Source: Syntrophorhabdaceae bacterium
Lineage (GTDB): Bacteria; Desulfobacterota; Syntrophorhabdia; Syntrophorhabdales; Syntrophorhabdaceae
DNA length: 64,000 bases
NCBI GenBank assembly: GCA_036504895.1
Contig: DASXUJ010000065.1
Span: 1-64,000, forward strand
Direction of reading: 5' to 3'
Shown one piece after another: positions 36,029 through 45,138 of the stretch. Under the pieces are notes generated by a model. That model made no database searches, was not told the origin of the DNA, and saw only the letters and a list, made by a program, of their open reading frames with translations. The position numbers were made by a program, and so were the translations under genes. The number at the start of each line of letters is the position of its first letter. Positions within the stretch are counted from its first letter, which is position 1.

Positions 36029-36693
36029 TGAGACATCCGGTAAAGGCAGATAAATTTTTCACCGCGAAAGAAAAAGAGAAGATACAACGTACCGCGACTC
36101 ACGCTGAAGCAGGCACCATCGGCCAGATCGCGGTCGCAATTGTCGATCAAAGCAGCCAATATCGCGAGGCGGAGCTTCTCGGGTCCATATTCCTCGGGAG
36201 CGCCCTCTCCCTCGCACTTACCACCATCTTTTTCCACGGCTCGGTCTGGTTCTTTATCCCCATGGCCTTTCTCTTCTTCTTCCCTTTCCACCTGCTCTTC
36301 AAGGCCGCTCCCATGCTGAAGGCTGTGTTCGCGGGTCCCGGCAGAATGGCAAAGGCGGTGAGGGAGAGGGCGATCAGGACATTTTACGAGAAGGGTCTCT
36401 ATAAGACAAAAGAGAGTACAGGCGTTCTCTTTTTTCTCTCCCTTCTCGAAAGAAAGGTGTGGGTGTTGGCGGATAAGGGCATTCACGGCAAGATCCACCA
36501 GCCCACGCTCAATAAACTGGCGGACATGGTGTCACGGGGGATTCAGGCAGGACGGGCTTCTGATGCGCTTTGTGAGGCCATTGCCGAAATGGGCGCCCTT
36601 CTCGCCGCCCACTATCCCGCAAAGGGCGTACCCGTGGATGAGCTTCCCGACGAGATCATATGCGAGCCCGGCGCCACGTGCGACACGGAATGA
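36028..36693 (+). CDS. TPM-domain membrane protein
   Basis: 221 residues. A TPM domain at the N-terminus (ADKFFTAKEKEKIQRTATHA, GQIAVAIVDQS) is interrupted by two transmembrane segments (about 48-88) before the second half (GVLFFLSLLERKVWVLADKG). The order resembles the DUF5130/YqfB-like TPM branch. It is translationally coupled to the upstream gene and likely works with it and LemA at the membrane. Confidence 0.9.
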   Translation: MRHPVKADKFFTAKEKEKIQRTATHAEAGTIGQIAVAIVDQSSQYREAELLGSIFLGSALSLALTTIFFHGSVWFFIPMAFLFFFPFHLLFKAAPMLKAVFAGPGRMAKAVRERAIRTFYEKGLYKTKESTGVLFFLSLLERKVWVLADKGIHGKIHQPTLNKLADMVSRGIQAGRASDALCEAIAEMGALLAAHYPAKGVPVDELPDEIICEPGATCDTE

Positions 36694-36723
36694 GATAGAC
36701 ATAAGAATGTATCCGGAGGCACG

Positions 36724-37089
36724 ATGAAGCGCTCTTTCTTTCTCCCCCATCTCCTGCTCGCCGCTCTCTTTTTTCTTCCCCTCCCATGCGTTGCCTGGGA
36801 AAATTCATGTTACGCGGGCTCTTTGACGCCCGCACCTTTTCCCCGGGAAAATCGTTCCATGTTGAACCTCGAGGCCCGGAGGGTCGTATCCGTTGAAGGG
36901 AGCCTCATGACTTATGATCTGGGAGGAGAAAGGATTATCATCAGGCTTGAGGGCATGGCCGGCCGGGAGTTCCTCAAGGAGCTACAGAAAGGCAAGTGCG
37001 GGGCAAAGGGCTTCGTGACCATAGAAACGGAGAAGAAGAGCTTTTCCGACACGGGTAGATATAAGGCAGTCGTACCCAGCCCCCGGTGA
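36724..37089 (+). CDS. exported protein of unknown function
   Basis: 121 residues. It has a clear Sec signal peptide (MKRSFFLPHLLLAALFFLPL, cleavage near CVA-W). The rest is a small beta-rich domain with three Cys in the mature form; none forms a recognised motif. CGGAGG lies 6 bp before the ATG. It may be the fourth gene of the LemA operon (30 bp after the preceding stop). Confidence 0.7.
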   Translation: MKRSFFLPHLLLAALFFLPLPCVAWENSCYAGSLTPAPFPRENRSMLNLEARRVVSVEGSLMTYDLGGERIIIRLEGMAGREFLKELQKGKCGAKGFVTIETEKKSFSDTGRYKAVVPSPR

Positions 37090-37123
37090 TCTACCGCTCC
37101 CATCCTCCGGCTCGTGATGCGTC

Positions 37124-37969
37124 CTAGCGCTCGATGGTAAACTCGTCTTTCTCTCCCCCTCCCATATCCTTCACGATAAAAGAGTAGCCCCCGTTCTTTC
37201 TCGTTACCAGAACATAACGGAAGAAATCGGCGTCCTTGGGGAAATGGCTCAGGTTCCCCCCGGCCGCGGCCACGATGATGTAGGTGATGCCGCTCTTCTC
37301 ACGCCTGAGATAGAGATGGTCGTGGCCCGACACCACGAGAGAGACCCCTTTACGCACGAAAAGCTGGTGGAGCCGGTCCCTCTCCTCCTTATACCGGTCA
37401 AGGCCATGGCCGAAGAGGAGTGAAAAAAGGGGCTCATGGAGGAAGACGAATTTATATTTAAAAGGCCGGTTAAGCTCCGCCTTGAGCCAGTCGAACTGCT
37501 CCCCCGTGATCCTGCCCGCCTCGCCGGGAAGCTCCGTGTTGAGGAGCACGAAGAGGGTATCCCGGTCCGTAAAAGAATAGTAAGGCTTCGGAAAATACTT
37601 GAGATAGACCTGGAGGGACTGCTTTCCATGGAGATCATGGTTTCCCGGGGCAAGGTGAAGGGTCTTCCCCGCTCCGGTAATATCGAACAATTTTGTCCAT
37701 TGCCGCTGGTTTCCAGGATTATGGATCGCGTCGCCCGCGTGCAAGATGACGTCTATCTTCTGCTCTTCCATAAGACGAATGAATTCGGGGTACACCGAAT
37801 CAGGGGAGCCGACGTGGGTATCGCTCACAATTGCGAAACGGTTCAGGTCCGCCCGGACGAGAAGAGGAAGGAGCAGAAGAAATAAGGCAACGAGGAGAAC
37901 AAGCCCTCTCCTCCCCTTGGTTGGAGGGGGCTTGGAAGTCGCGGGGTCCATTCTTCTAATATACATCAT
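37124..37969 (-). CDS. calcineurin-like metallophosphoesterase, exported
   Basis: 281 residues. An N-terminal hydrophobic segment (LVLLVALFLLLLPLLVRA) directs it to the periplasm or anchors it. The five metallophosphoesterase motifs are present: SDTHVG, HAGDAIHNPG, PGNHDLHG, FLHEPLF and SGHDHLYLR. It is a dinuclear-metal phosphoesterase with unknown substrate. It is convergent with the exported unknown gene. Confidence 0.92.
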   Translation of the reverse strand: MMYIRRMDPATSKPPPTKGRRGLVLLVALFLLLLPLLVRADLNRFAIVSDTHVGSPDSVYPEFIRLMEEQKIDVILHAGDAIHNPGNQRQWTKLFDITGAGKTLHLAPGNHDLHGKQSLQVYLKYFPKPYYSFTDRDTLFVLLNTELPGEAGRITGEQFDWLKAELNRPFKYKFVFLHEPLFSLLFGHGLDRYKEERDRLHQLFVRKGVSLVVSGHDHLYLRREKSGITYIIVAAAGGNLSHFPKDADFFRYVLVTRKNGGYSFIVKDMGGGEKDEFTIER

Positions 37970-38242
37970 GATGAGGAAAAAAAGAAACCGGCTATTCCGG
38001 GGCTAGTGCGCCAAACCTCGGGTCGGGGATCAACCACGTTGTCGATATCTGACTACTCGCCGATGTACTGATATCTGTGGCATTATAAATCTTTTTTATC
38101 CAAATAGGGCTAAATGTCGTATAATGAGAATCGTAGTGCAAATATTCCCGTTTCCGGCGCGGATAGATGCCGATGAGAGCCGATCGGGAATATAAAATCG
38201 CGTTTGACTAAGAGAATCGACAATGTCACTGAGGAGGGGGCT

Positions 38243-39826
38243 GTGAAGAAAATCTTACTTACTCTGTGTGCGGTACTGGTTGCGATCGGCTTTTCCACGA
38301 TCGCATATTCGGCGGAGGTTCTGGTGAGCGGAGCTGAGTCTTCTTCCTATGCCGTCATGCGTCCCGATTTTGAGACCATGGTTCGATGGAAACAAGCTTA
38401 TGAGAAAGCTCCTAAAGCGTATATCGATGAAGATGTGGGGGCAGCGCTGACGAATGCGAGAAAAGCGGGACGCTCGTCCTCGTTGAGCCTGCTTAACCAT
38501 CTCGACTATATCCCGGCCCAAAGAAACCAGGGCTCTTGCGGGAACTGCTGGGCATGGGCGTCTACCGGCGTCCTGGAAATTGCCCAAAGCGTGCAGGAGA
38601 TCGCCAGAAACCGCAATTCCCTACAGTTTCTAAATTCATGCTATACAGATTTTTACCCGTGCCAAGGTGGGACTATCTTTGATTTTGCGGGATGGTACGG
38701 CGAGACCGGATATTCAATCCCGTGGAGCAACAGTCATGCGTCGTGGCAGGATGGGTCCGCAAGCTGCGGCGGAGGGTCCTCTTCGTGCGTCTCCTGCAAC
38801 TCGATCGCCACCAGCCCTAATTATCGTATGAACACTATCGGAGCAGAGCAGATCGCCACCCAGGACATATCACAAGAGACGGCTATCAGCAATATCAAGA
38901 ACGTGTTGAATCAGAATAAGGCCATGTATTTCGGCTTCTACCTGACCGATGATGCCTCGTGGAACGCTTTTTACGACTTTTGGGGTAATCACACGGAAGC
39001 AACCTTATGGACCCCCGACGCCTACTGCGGGAGGACCTGGGTGGAAGGTGAGGGCGCGGGTCATGCCGTATTGATCGTGGGATATAACGACGACGACGCT
39101 GATACGAGCAAGCATTATTGGATCGTCCTGAACAGCTGGGGCACCACTACAGGGCGGCGTACCGGGCTCTTTCGCATGCCCATATATATGAATTATGCCT
39201 GTTCCATGGACTACTATGGGGGTCCTTACGGGACCAGGGAATTCTGGACTTTGAATGTAACTTTCCCCAACTGCAGCTATACGGTGACCTCCACCAGTCC
39301 GGTGATCTACAACTTTGGAGGGGGAACGGCGACCGTGAGAATACAGGCATCCTCCACATCCTGCCCCGCCCCCACGGTAACACCGAACGGGGCATGGCTC
39401 ACCGCCTCCGGCCTCACCTGGAGGAACGGCAGGGGAACGGTAAAGATCAAGGCCGCGGCCAACACCAGCTCTCTGGAAAGAGCTGCTGACGTATCCATAA
39501 ATGGCACCCCCCTCCCTACCAACCAAAAGGCCAAACCATGCACGTTCGGAGCCTTTGTTCCTCCCCGCGCCACTGTCACGAAAGCGGGTGAGAATGGTAA
39601 AACCTTCAGCATCGTGACCAATCCGTCCGATTGTGCATGGACGGCAACAGCCGACGCGGCGGCCCCGTGGCTCCAGGTTACGTCCGGCGCCGGCATCAGC
39701 GGGGGCCAGGTAACCTATAACGTCCCGGCCAATCCGGGCAGGACAAGAACGGGCAGGATCAACGTGATCATGGACCTCAGAACCACCATGAAGAAGGTAT
39801 TTAACGTAACCCAGACGAATAGATAG
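38243..39826 (+). CDS. secreted papain-like (C1) cysteine protease with BACON-type C-terminal domains
   Basis: 527 residues from the GTG at 38243, which follows GAGGAGGGGG. The signal peptide ends near IAYSA. The catalytic Cys102 is in QGSCGNCWAWAS, His is in GAGHAVLIVGY and Asn is in IVLNSWGTT. An extra Cys-rich insertion (CGGGSSSCVSC) lies between Cys and His. Two C-terminal beta domains follow; the last (NPSDCAWTATADAAAPWLQV) has the BACON pattern. BACON domains usually bind carbohydrate or mucin. A good terminator follows. It is next to two S8 proteases, suggesting a secreted protein-degradation locus. Confidence 0.9.
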   Translation: MKKILLTLCAVLVAIGFSTIAYSAEVLVSGAESSSYAVMRPDFETMVRWKQAYEKAPKAYIDEDVGAALTNARKAGRSSSLSLLNHLDYIPAQRNQGSCGNCWAWASTGVLEIAQSVQEIARNRNSLQFLNSCYTDFYPCQGGTIFDFAGWYGETGYSIPWSNSHASWQDGSASCGGGSSSCVSCNSIATSPNYRMNTIGAEQIATQDISQETAISNIKNVLNQNKAMYFGFYLTDDASWNAFYDFWGNHTEATLWTPDAYCGRTWVEGEGAGHAVLIVGYNDDDADTSKHYWIVLNSWGTTTGRRTGLFRMPIYMNYACSMDYYGGPYGTREFWTLNVTFPNCSYTVTSTSPVIYNFGGGTATVRIQASSTSCPAPTVTPNGAWLTASGLTWRNGRGTVKIKAAANTSSLERAADVSINGTPLPTNQKAKPCTFGAFVPPRATVTKAGENGKTFSIVTNPSDCAWTATADAAAPWLQVTSGAGISGGQVTYNVPANPGRTRTGRINVIMDLRTTMKKVFNVTQTNR

Positions 39827-39861
39827 GCATCTGCCGGGATAGTCTTCGCAGCCTTTTATGA

Positions 39862-39895
39862 GGGGGCGGCCCTTCCGGGCCGTCCCCATTTTTTT
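39862..39895 (+). terminator. intrinsic terminator of the papain-like protease gene
   Basis: An 11-bp stem (GGGGGCGGCCC, loop TTCC, GGGCCGTCCCC, one G-T pair) is followed by ATTTTTTT. Confidence 0.9.
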
Positions 39896-40031
39896 GGGAT
39901 ACCGATTTTCCGTTTTTAAATTTTTTGGTGTGAAACTGAAGTGTTAATCCTGTATTACATCCCACTTCAACGGACTATGTGGTAGAATTGATCCTGCCGA
40001 AGGATCTCGCATAAAGGAGAGAAAATTTTCT

Positions 40032-42494
40032 TTGATTCCAGCACAGGATGATATTCGCCGAAACAGGATCAAGGCGGCTGCCCTCATTGGGCTCCTCGTC
40101 CTGCTTTCCTGCTCCGGCTATGCCTTCGGCCTTGATACATGGGAAAAGAAGGCGGCAAGCCCCGGGGGCTACAGCGGCCTCATCCGCAAAATACAGGAAA
40201 GAGGCAAGATCAAGATCCTTGCCGGGGTCAAGGTGGAATATGCCCTGGAGACGCAGTTGTCCGGAACCGCGCGCAAGATCCAGCGCGACAGGATCAAATC
40301 CGCACAGAAGAAGGTGATGGAGGATCTCGGGCTCCGGGGACTCGCACCGGAGCGGGCCCGGGCCTATACTTATGTGCCGTACCTTGCCCTTACGGTGGAC
40401 AGGGCCGCCCTCGATACTCTCCTCGCGTCCGAGGGGATTACGCATGTGGAGGAAGATATTCCGGTCCCCCCCACCCAGCCGGGGTGGGATATTGCCTTAA
40501 TCGACGCCCCTGCGCTTCATGCCGCCGGTATTACGGCGAATGGGATTACCGTCGCGGTTCTCGATACGGGCATTGAAAAAAACCACCCTTATCTAAGCGG
40601 TGCAATCGTGGAAGAGGCATGCTATTCGAGTAACGGCTCCGATGGGGACGGCTCATGGTCCTCCCTTTGCCCCGGAGGCGCTCTGTCCTCCACGGCGCCG
40701 GACTCCGCCTTACCCTATGCCACGGGGGTCTGCCCCGCGGGCGAGTGCGATCACGGGACCCATGTATCGGGCACCGTGGCCGGCAGGGCCGGGGTCTCCG
40801 GCAGTCCCGGTCCCGGTGTGGCGCCCGGCGCTTCGATTGTCGCAATCCAGGTATTCTCCCGCTTCGAGAGTGCCCTCTATTGCGGAGGCGCCGGTTATAC
40901 CCCGTGCGTCCTCTCCTATACCTCCGATCAGATCGCCGGGCTTGAGAGGGTTTACGCTCTCAGGGATACTTATGCGATTGCCTCCGTCAATATGAGCCTC
41001 GGTGGGGGGCAGTATGCCACGCCCGCCGAATGCGACGCGGGTAACTCCTCCATAAAAACGATTATAGATAATCTGAGGGCAGCGGGCATTGCCACAATAG
41101 GGGCGAGTGGAAATGACGCATTCTGCGGCTCCATGTCGGCCCCTGCATGCATCTCTACTGCAATCAGCGTGGGGGCCACGGAAAGCAGCGACACCGTGGC
41201 GGCCTATTCCAACAGCGCCTCTTTCCTTACCCTTCTGGCGCCGGGTTCGCAGATCACCTCTTCTCTTCCCGGGAACGGCTGGGGAACCTGGAGCGGTACC
41301 TCCATGGCAGCACCCCATGTATCCGGCTCCTGGGCCCTGCTCAAAAGTAAAAAGGCCGACGCAACAGTGGAGGAGATTCTGTCTGCTCTCACATCGACAG
41401 GAAGAAGGGTCGTTGATTCAGGAAAGTGCTCCCTCGTCACGAAGCCGAGGATCGATGTGAATAAGGGCTATGGCGTCCTTGGCGGCGGCATCTCTCTCAC
41501 CCTTTCCACGTCCGGAAGCGGCGCCGGAACGGTAGCCAGCTCGCCCGCGGGGATCGATTGCGGCTCCTCCTGCTCGGCGAGCTATGGCGCCAACGCGCAG
41601 GTCACCCTCATAGCCACGCCCGCCCTCGGCTCCGTATTTACCGGCTGGAGCGGCGGGGAATGCAGCGGCACGGGCACATGTACCATCACCATGGACCGCA
41701 GCAAATTCATAGGCGCCACTTTCAACCTCGGAAATATCATCACCGTGAGCAGAAAAGGGAGCGGATCGGGAACCGTGGCGAGCAGGCCCTCGGGTATAAG
41801 CTGCCCTGCCGTCTGTTCGGCCACATTTCCGGGGGGCCGGCCGATCACCCTGACGCCCGTAGCCGCCCTCGGCTCCACCTTCGCCTACTGGACAGGGGCG
41901 TGCAACGACGCATTGCCTTCCTGCACGGTCAGCATGGATGCCAATACGACTGTGGCCGCGGCTTTTTTTCTTACGAAAAATGCGAAGGTCAGGCTTACCA
42001 CATCGAAAAAAAGGGTGAGCGCAGGGGACGGCGCCATCTTCTCATCGGATGGCGGAATCGACTGCGGGATCGCCTGCGGCTATAATTATTATCCCCGCAC
42101 GCCCGTCACACTCACCGCCGCCGCCACGGGAGATGCGGTCTTTACGGGCTGGAGCGGGGCCTGCTCGGGCACCGGGGCTACATGTATTGTTACGATGGAT
42201 AAGGCAAAAACAGCGATCGCCGCCTTCGCGGGTCCCCAAAAGCTGACGGTGACGAAGCGCAGGGCAAGAGGGGGCGACGGGACCGTGACGAGCGAGCCCG
42301 CGGGGATCGACTGCGGTACTACGTGCCGCTCCTTCTTCACCGTCAATACACCGGTCACCCTCTACGCCGTCCCATCGGAGAATACGGTTTTCACGGGCTG
42401 GAGGGGTGCATGCGCCGGAACGGAGAGGGCTTGCACGCTCACCATGGACAAGGCAAAAACGGTGAGTGCTTCCTTTACCCGCATAAACCCTTGA
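40032..42494 (+). CDS. secreted S8 subtilisin-like protease with four C-terminal Cys-rich repeats (copy A)
   Basis: 820 residues. A signal peptide (about 11-32) is followed by an I9-type inhibitory propeptide (ending near EDIPVPP). The S8 triad is Asp178 (VAVLDTG), His241 (CDHGTHVSG) and Ser424 (GTSMAAPH). Four repeats of about 80 residues follow from about residue 490, each with IDCG-x2-C, a VTLTA strand, FTGWSG-x-C and C-x2-TMD. These are divergent InlB B-type repeats with four Cys each. The start is TTG at 40032, 11 bp after AAGGAGA; no in-frame ATG is available. It is a tandem paralogue of the next gene. Confidence 0.93.
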   Translation: MIPAQDDIRRNRIKAAALIGLLVLLSCSGYAFGLDTWEKKAASPGGYSGLIRKIQERGKIKILAGVKVEYALETQLSGTARKIQRDRIKSAQKKVMEDLGLRGLAPERARAYTYVPYLALTVDRAALDTLLASEGITHVEEDIPVPPTQPGWDIALIDAPALHAAGITANGITVAVLDTGIEKNHPYLSGAIVEEACYSSNGSDGDGSWSSLCPGGALSSTAPDSALPYATGVCPAGECDHGTHVSGTVAGRAGVSGSPGPGVAPGASIVAIQVFSRFESALYCGGAGYTPCVLSYTSDQIAGLERVYALRDTYAIASVNMSLGGGQYATPAECDAGNSSIKTIIDNLRAAGIATIGASGNDAFCGSMSAPACISTAISVGATESSDTVAAYSNSASFLTLLAPGSQITSSLPGNGWGTWSGTSMAAPHVSGSWALLKSKKADATVEEILSALTSTGRRVVDSGKCSLVTKPRIDVNKGYGVLGGGISLTLSTSGSGAGTVASSPAGIDCGSSCSASYGANAQVTLIATPALGSVFTGWSGGECSGTGTCTITMDRSKFIGATFNLGNIITVSRKGSGSGTVASRPSGISCPAVCSATFPGGRPITLTPVAALGSTFAYWTGACNDALPSCTVSMDANTTVAAAFFLTKNAKVRLTTSKKRVSAGDGAIFSSDGGIDCGIACGYNYYPRTPVTLTAAATGDAVFTGWSGACSGTGATCIVTMDKAKTAIAAFAGPQKLTVTKRRARGGDGTVTSEPAGIDCGTTCRSFFTVNTPVTLYAVPSENTVFTGWRGACAGTERACTLTMDKAKTVSASFTRINP

Positions 42495-42618
42495 AGTGTA
42501 AGAAGAGGTCGAGCTTCGCCCAATATAGAAGAGGATCTATGGCAGAACAATACCGTTTTTGACGACATTATGGTAGCATTTCGATGACAATAATTGAAAA
42601 CTTCCCAGGGGGAAACAA

Positions 42619-45057
42619 ATGATCAAAAAACTTCATTTTTGGAAAGAGATGGCAATGGCATGTGCGGTTGCAATTGCAGTCTTGTCTGTCCTGCCCGGTG
42701 CAGGCTACGCCCTTACCGTGGATAACCTTCAGAAAAAAGTCGTAAGCCCCGGCGGCTACGACGCCCTCTTATCACGGGCCCAGGAGCTCGGCAGGGTGAA
42801 GGTCCTGGTGCGGGTCGCCACAGAGTATGCACCGGAAAAAAGCCTTTCCCCGGCAGCCGTTCAGTCCCAGCGCTCCGCCATCAGGACGGCCCAGGACCGG
42901 GTAATAGCCGACCTTTCGGGGCGTGGCTTGAAACCCACGCAAACCCACAAGTATACCTATGTCCCCTATCTTGCCATGGATGTGGATCGCGCGACCCTGG
43001 ACACCCTTCTCGCGTCAGGCAGCGTGGCTGACGTTCAGGAAGATATCCCCGTCCCTCCCACGGCTGATCCGGGTTGGGATATTACCCTCATGGGCGCGAA
43101 CAGCCTCCATACGGCAGGGGTCAAGGGGAGCGGGATTACGGTCGCGGTCCTCGATACGGGGGTGGACAAGAACCATCCTTACCTCAGCGGCGCGGTAGTC
43201 TCGGAGGCATGTTACTCTACCACCAATGGTACCTACGGCAGTACTTCTTTGTGTCCGGGGGGTGCATCCGAATCGACTGCCCTGGGTTCGGCCCTTCCCT
43301 ACGGCACCAATTGCCCTGCGGGTGAATGCGACCATGGAACCCACGTGGCCGGCACCATTGCGGGACGGGAGTCAATAGCCGGCAGTCCCGGCCCGGGTGT
43401 GGCGCCCGCAGCCAACATAATCGCCATACAGGTCTTCTCTCTTTTTCCCGGCACTTATTCCTCATGCAACGGAACTCCCTGCGTTCTCTCCTATACGTCG
43501 GATCAAATAAAGGGTCTCGAGCGAGTGTACGCACTGAGGAGCACCTATACCGTTGCTTCTTCGAATATGAGCCTCGGCGGTGGCCAATTTACGTCTAACT
43601 GCGACAACGACTCAAGAAAGCCAATAATAGATAGTTTAAAAGCAGCCGGCATTGCGACGGTAATCGCAAGCGGCAACAGTTACTACTGCGGCTCAATGGG
43701 GGCTCCGGGCTGCATTTCGTCTGCCGTGAGCGTGGGGGCAACCGACAGTGGCGACGCAGTTGCTGCTTATTCCAACAGCGTCTCTTTCCTCAACCTCTTT
43801 GCGCCGGGATCGGGGATCACCTCCTCCATCCCCAACAGCGGATGGGGCACATGGAACGGCACTTCCATGGCAACTCCTCACGTGGCAGGTGCCTGGGCGC
43901 TCATGAAGAGCAAGAGCAGCGCGCTGACTGTCGACCAGATCCTTGCAGCCTTTACCTCCACGGGAACGAGCGTCACCGATACGGGCAAGTGTCCGGATGT
44001 TACAAAGAAAAGAATTAATGTTTATCAGGCCTACTCCTCCCTGGGCGACACCTTTACCCTCACCGTCACCAAGCCGGGACCCGGCGCCGGAACGGTGAGC
44101 AGCTCGCCCTCGGGAATAGATTGCGGCTCCACGTGCGCCGGGGGTTTCGCACCGGGCACTGCCGTAACCCTTACGCCCACGGCAGCATCCGGCTCCGCCT
44201 TCGCCTACTGGACAGGCGCGTGCAGCGGGGCGCTGCCTGCCTGCACCGCGACCATGACCGCCGATACCAGCGTGGCAGCGGTATTCTACCCTACCAATAA
44301 TAAAAAATTCAGACTGGGCGTGACAAAGAGGAGAACGAGCGCAGGGGACGGGACCGTGACGTCATCCGATACCATGATCAACTGCGGCTCCACGTGCGCC
44401 AAAAATTATTATCCCGGTGCGCCTGTCACTCTCACGGCGGTTGCAACGGGTAACGCCGTATTCACCGGATGGAGCGGCCCCTGCAGCGGGACGGGCACGT
44501 GCAGCGTCACCATGGACGCGGCAAAACCGGTAACCGCTAATTTCGCAGGTCCCCAGAAGCTGACCGTGACAAAGCGGAAGGTAAACAGGGGCGACGGGAC
44601 CGTGACGAGCGCTCCGGCGGGAATAGACTGCGGGACCACGTGCCAGTATGCGTTTACGGTGAACACTTCCGTGACCCTTACCGCCGTTCCCGCGGCAGGC
44701 TCGATCTTCACGGGATGGAGCGGGAGCGCAGGCTGCACCGGGACAGGGACGTGCACGGTCACCATGGACAAGGTGAAAACCGCAATCGCCTCCTTTACCG
44801 GGCCCTACAATCTCAGGGTGGTAAAAGTAAGCAGGAAGGCCGGTACGGGCACCGTGACGAGCGCTCCCGCGGGGATCGACTGCGGGACCACGTGCGTGAA
44901 CACCTTTACGGCGAATTCATCGGTGACCCTGACTGCGGCAGCAAGCGGCACTTCCACCTTCACGAACTGGGCCGGCTCCTGCACGGGGACTGCGACCACG
45001 TGTACACTCACCATGGACAAGGTAAGAACAACGCAGGCAATATTCACCGGACCATGA
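42619..45057 (+). CDS. secreted S8 subtilisin-like protease with four C-terminal Cys-rich repeats (copy B)
   Basis: 812 residues. The signal peptide ends near GAGYA and the propeptide ends in EDIPVPPTADPG. The triad is Asp in VAVLDTGVDKNHP, His in CDHGTHVAGT and Ser in GTSMATPHVAG. Four repeats of the same kind as in copy A follow, but the register is shifted: B repeats 1-3 match A repeats 2-4, and B has an extra terminal repeat with GIDCGTTC. GGGGGAAAC precedes the ATG. A strong terminator follows. Confidence 0.94.
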   Translation: MIKKLHFWKEMAMACAVAIAVLSVLPGAGYALTVDNLQKKVVSPGGYDALLSRAQELGRVKVLVRVATEYAPEKSLSPAAVQSQRSAIRTAQDRVIADLSGRGLKPTQTHKYTYVPYLAMDVDRATLDTLLASGSVADVQEDIPVPPTADPGWDITLMGANSLHTAGVKGSGITVAVLDTGVDKNHPYLSGAVVSEACYSTTNGTYGSTSLCPGGASESTALGSALPYGTNCPAGECDHGTHVAGTIAGRESIAGSPGPGVAPAANIIAIQVFSLFPGTYSSCNGTPCVLSYTSDQIKGLERVYALRSTYTVASSNMSLGGGQFTSNCDNDSRKPIIDSLKAAGIATVIASGNSYYCGSMGAPGCISSAVSVGATDSGDAVAAYSNSVSFLNLFAPGSGITSSIPNSGWGTWNGTSMATPHVAGAWALMKSKSSALTVDQILAAFTSTGTSVTDTGKCPDVTKKRINVYQAYSSLGDTFTLTVTKPGPGAGTVSSSPSGIDCGSTCAGGFAPGTAVTLTPTAASGSAFAYWTGACSGALPACTATMTADTSVAAVFYPTNNKKFRLGVTKRRTSAGDGTVTSSDTMINCGSTCAKNYYPGAPVTLTAVATGNAVFTGWSGPCSGTGTCSVTMDAAKPVTANFAGPQKLTVTKRKVNRGDGTVTSAPAGIDCGTTCQYAFTVNTSVTLTAVPAAGSIFTGWSGSAGCTGTGTCTVTMDKVKTAIASFTGPYNLRVVKVSRKAGTGTVTSAPAGIDCGTTCVNTFTANSSVTLTAAASGTSTFTNWAGSCTGTATTCTLTMDKVRTTQAIFTGP

Positions 45058-45108
45058 GCCTGTAAAAAGAGGCGGGACAACATGATCCCGTCTTTCCATG
45101 TCAATAGG

Positions 45109-45138
45109 ATCGGGGGCTTTTCAGCCCCCGATTTTTTC
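45109..45138 (+). terminator. intrinsic terminator after S8 copy B, overlapping the imuC stop
   Basis: A 10-bp stem (ATCGGGGGCT, loop TTTC, AGCCCCCGAT) is followed by TTTTT on the plus strand. The right arm and T run are also the last codons of convergent imuC. On the minus strand there is no T run, so it terminates only the protease transcript. Confidence 0.85.
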
